Assembly (NCBI RefSeq): GCF_008802365.1
Contig: NZ_VZQZ01000011.1
Location: forward strand, 62,001 to 126,000
Source of the DNA: Oryzomonas japonica
GTDB taxonomy: Bacteria; Desulfobacterota; Desulfuromonadia; Geobacterales; Pseudopelobacteraceae
Direction of reading: 5' to 3'
DNA length: 64,000 nt
A program made the translations under genes and the position numbers. Below, piece by piece: positions 62,180 through 64,000 of the stretch (its first letter is position 1; every line of letters starts with the position of its first letter). The notes beneath the pieces were generated by a model that saw only the letters and a list, made by a program, of their open reading frames with translations, ran no database searches and was not told the DNA's origin.

Positions 62180-64000
62180 AAACCCTCAGCCTCCACGAAA
62201 TAGATACCTCCGGCCTGACCTTAATCGAGGCCAGCGCGGGCACCGGCAAGACCTGGACCATCACCGCGCTTTACATCCTCCTGCTCCTGGAACAGCGCAT
62301 GCGGCCGGAGGAAATCCTGGTGGTGACCTACACCAAGGCCGCCACCGCCGAACTGCGCGACCGCGTCAGGAAGCGGATCGCCGCCACCCTGGACCTGTAC
62401 GTTACGGGCCGGGAACCGACCGACGAACTTGAACAGATGCTGCTGGCCAGCCAAAAGATCGATCGGGAGGCGGCACAACGCCTCCTTACCCGCGCCCTGT
62501 ACTCCTTTGACGATGCCGCCATCTTCACCATCCACGGATTCTGCCAGCGGGCGCTGCTGGAGAACGCCTTCGAGAGCGGTTCGCTCTTCGACAGCGAGCT
62601 GACCGCCGACCAGTCCGCCCTGGTGGCCCAGGTGTGCGACGACTTCTGGCGGACCCGGATCATGGCCGACGAAGGGCCATTCCTGGAACGCCTGGTAATG
62701 GCAGGATATACACCGGACAAGCTGGCCGAACCCTTTGAGGGACAGTACCAGAACCGGGACCTGAACGTCATCCCCGAAGCGGAGGATGCGGACTTGGTCC
62801 GGCTCATGGAACAACGGGACGCGCTGCTGCCGCCGGTGGCGGCCATGTGGGCGGCGGAACGCGCGGCCATCGTCCAGATGCTCAACCGGGCCAACCTGAG
62901 CCAGACCAGCTACAAACCAGCCCAGATCGAGGCAGCCGCGGCAAAACTCAACGTCTGCCTGGAACGCAGGAGCCTGGACAAGGGGTGCGACGGCCTGGCG
63001 CTGTTTACCCCGGCCCGCATCGAAAAAGGCATGAAAAAGGGATCCATCCGGCCGGAGCATCCGTTTTTCGACCTCTGCGGCAGGCTGCACGACGCCGCAG
63101 TGAGGGTCGATAACGGATTCAACACAAAGCTGATCCATCGCCAACTGGAACTCAAGGAGTGGTTGCGGAACGAACTGGCCCGACGCAAACAGACCCTCAA
63201 CCTGCGCTGTTACGACGACCTGTTGCTGGATCTGCACCTGGCCCTGGAGGGGGCGGGCGGGATGCGGCTGGCGGCCGGACTCCGCGAGCGTTACAAGGCG
63301 GCCATGATCGATGAATTCCAGGATACCGACCCGCTGCAATGGCGGATATTCGCCCGTCTGGCCGGACTGCCGCCAAAAATGGAGCGGGGAGATTACGGCG
63401 CCGGTAACGCCGAGAGCCCCCCCGACGCGCCATACCCGCTCTTCCTGATTGGCGACCCCAAGCAGGCCATTTACAGTTTCCGTGGCGCAGACATCCATGC
63501 CTACATCGCCGCAGCCCAGGCCACGGACAAGGAGCGGTGCTGGACCCTGGACACCAACCGCCGCTCCACCCCACCCCTGGTGGCAGCCGTCAACACCCTG
63601 TTCGGCACGGACAACCCGTTCCTCAATCCCGCTATCCTGTTCGGCGCGGTTCAGGCGGGCCGGGACCGGCGGCAGCAACTCCTGTGCAATGGCAGGCCGG
63701 TGGAGAGTCCGCTGAGGTTCTGGGTCTATCAACGTGCCGACCGGTCAAAAGCGGCCGGCAAAGCTGTGGCCCGTGGAGCGACGGTCACGGCGACCGCTAC
63801 GGAGATCGCCCGTCTGCTGGACGGAAGTTACGAGGTCATAGCAAAGGACGGCATTCAACGGCCGCTCAAACCGGGGGATATGGCCATTCTGGTCAAGGCC
63901 CATTACCAGGCCGACCAGATACAGAGCGCCTTGACCGCCCTTGGCATACCCGCGGTTCAACACGGCAATGCCACCATCTTCAAAACCCGCGAAGCGCTCG
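62176..64000 (+). CDS. recB: Exodeoxyribonuclease V subunit beta (partial, runs off window)
   Basis: ATG at 62176 overlaps the recC stop. About 608 codons are visible: Walker A LIEASAGTGKTWTI, VTYTKAATAELRDRV, IFTIHGFCQ, then AAMIDEFQDTDPLQWRIF and GDPKQAIYSFRGADIHAYI. This is the UvrD-type helicase half of RecB; the nuclease domain lies beyond the window. recD probably follows. RecB moves 3'-5' and cuts DNA. Confidence 0.93.
   Translation, partial: MKTLSLHEIDTSGLTLIEASAGTGKTWTITALYILLLLEQRMRPEEILVVTYTKAATAELRDRVRKRIAATLDLYVTGREPTDELEQMLLASQKIDREAAQRLLTRALYSFDDAAIFTIHGFCQRALLENAFESGSLFDSELTADQSALVAQVCDDFWRTRIMADEGPFLERLVMAGYTPDKLAEPFEGQYQNRDLNVIPEAEDADLVRLMEQRDALLPPVAAMWAAERAAIVQMLNRANLSQTSYKPAQIEAAAAKLNVCLERRSLDKGCDGLALFTPARIEKGMKKGSIRPEHPFFDLCGRLHDAAVRVDNGFNTKLIHRQLELKEWLRNELARRKQTLNLRCYDDLLLDLHLALEGAGGMRLAAGLRERYKAAMIDEFQDTDPLQWRIFARLAGLPPKMERGDYGAGNAESPPDAPYPLFLIGDPKQAIYSFRGADIHAYIAAAQATDKERCWTLDTNRRSTPPLVAAVNTLFGTDNPFLNPAILFGAVQAGRDRRQQLLCNGRPVESPLRFWVYQRADRSKAAGKAVARGATVTATATEIARLLDGSYEVIAKDGIQRPLKPGDMAILVKAHYQADQIQSALTALGIPAVQHGNATIFKTREAL

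Noticed and set aside
60875-63732. Long minus-strand frames opposite recC and recB
   Set aside because: Shadow frames; recC and recB carry conserved motifs on the other strand.

Overview
The window looks like a chromosomal segment from a GC-rich deltaproteobacterium of the Geobacter group (Desulfuromonadia). This rests on overall gene style: abundant sigma-54 enhancer-binding proteins, PAS/GGDEF signalling proteins, a zinc-ribbon L28, a bifunctional Rel/SpoT protein, and an rpoZ-gmk-yicC block. It is an inference from protein flavour, since no 16S gene is present.

Layout. 0-4 kb: a ParB-like protein, lactate dehydrogenase and phosphofructokinase, then small secreted or periplasmic proteins (RG-rich, Spy/CpxP-like, BON domain). 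4.2-8.1 kb: a KaiC-like / GGDEF-EAL operon read leftward. 8.4-9.6 kb: three small proteins read rightward. 9.8-16.1 kb: oxygen and stress functions (pyruvate:quinone oxidoreductase, short-Q-loop cytochrome bd oxidase, Fe/Mn superoxide dismutase, STAS, CHRD and a small membrane protein). 16.3-20.7 kb: a CheB-CheR-PAS fusion followed by a PAS-containing sigma-54 activator. 21.1-25.8 kb: an envelope-lipid gene set (alpha/beta hydrolase, MlaA lipoprotein, acyl-ligase/ACP/acyltransferase fusion). 26-29.3 kb: an MFS carrier and two exported proteins. 29.5-48.4 kb: a variable region bounded by decayed copies of a tRNA-Gly 3' end, carrying a chemoreceptor, an intact IS3-family element, IS200 and IS21 remnants, a hybrid kinase with an NMT1-like sensor, a sedolisin, a 7TM hybrid kinase with its NtrC-type regulator, a small NHLP-clan (Os1348-like) peptide, a DUF1566 lipoprotein and a Tat-exported phosphoesterase. 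48.4-64 kb: housekeeping genes (tRNA-Gly, thrC, rpmB, ridA, rel, rpoZ, gmk, yicC, an aminotransferase, rhlE, recC, recB).

The main discovery is a sigma-54 regulon written into the intergenic DNA. Five times, on both strands, a conserved inverted repeat (arms close to CATCATATTTGGC and GCCAAATATGATG, 6-bp spacer) lies 96-98 bp from a good -24/-12 promoter. The promoters face the BON protein, the small membrane protein at 15.9 kb, the KaiC/GGDEF-EAL operon, a 50-residue hydrophilic peptide, and the hydrolase-mlaA gene set. The PAS sigma-54 activator at 16.3-18.1 kb sits beside two of these sites and is the natural candidate to bind them, in a pathway with the CheB-CheR-PAS protein. The targets suggest an envelope-stress or surface-lifestyle response that also sets c-di-GMP levels.

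A second, smaller circuit is proposed at 40-46 kb: a 7TM hybrid kinase and a sigma-54 response regulator, immediately followed by GGGACA/TGTCCC palindromes and a -24/-12 promoter in front of an Os1348-like RiPP-precursor-type peptide.
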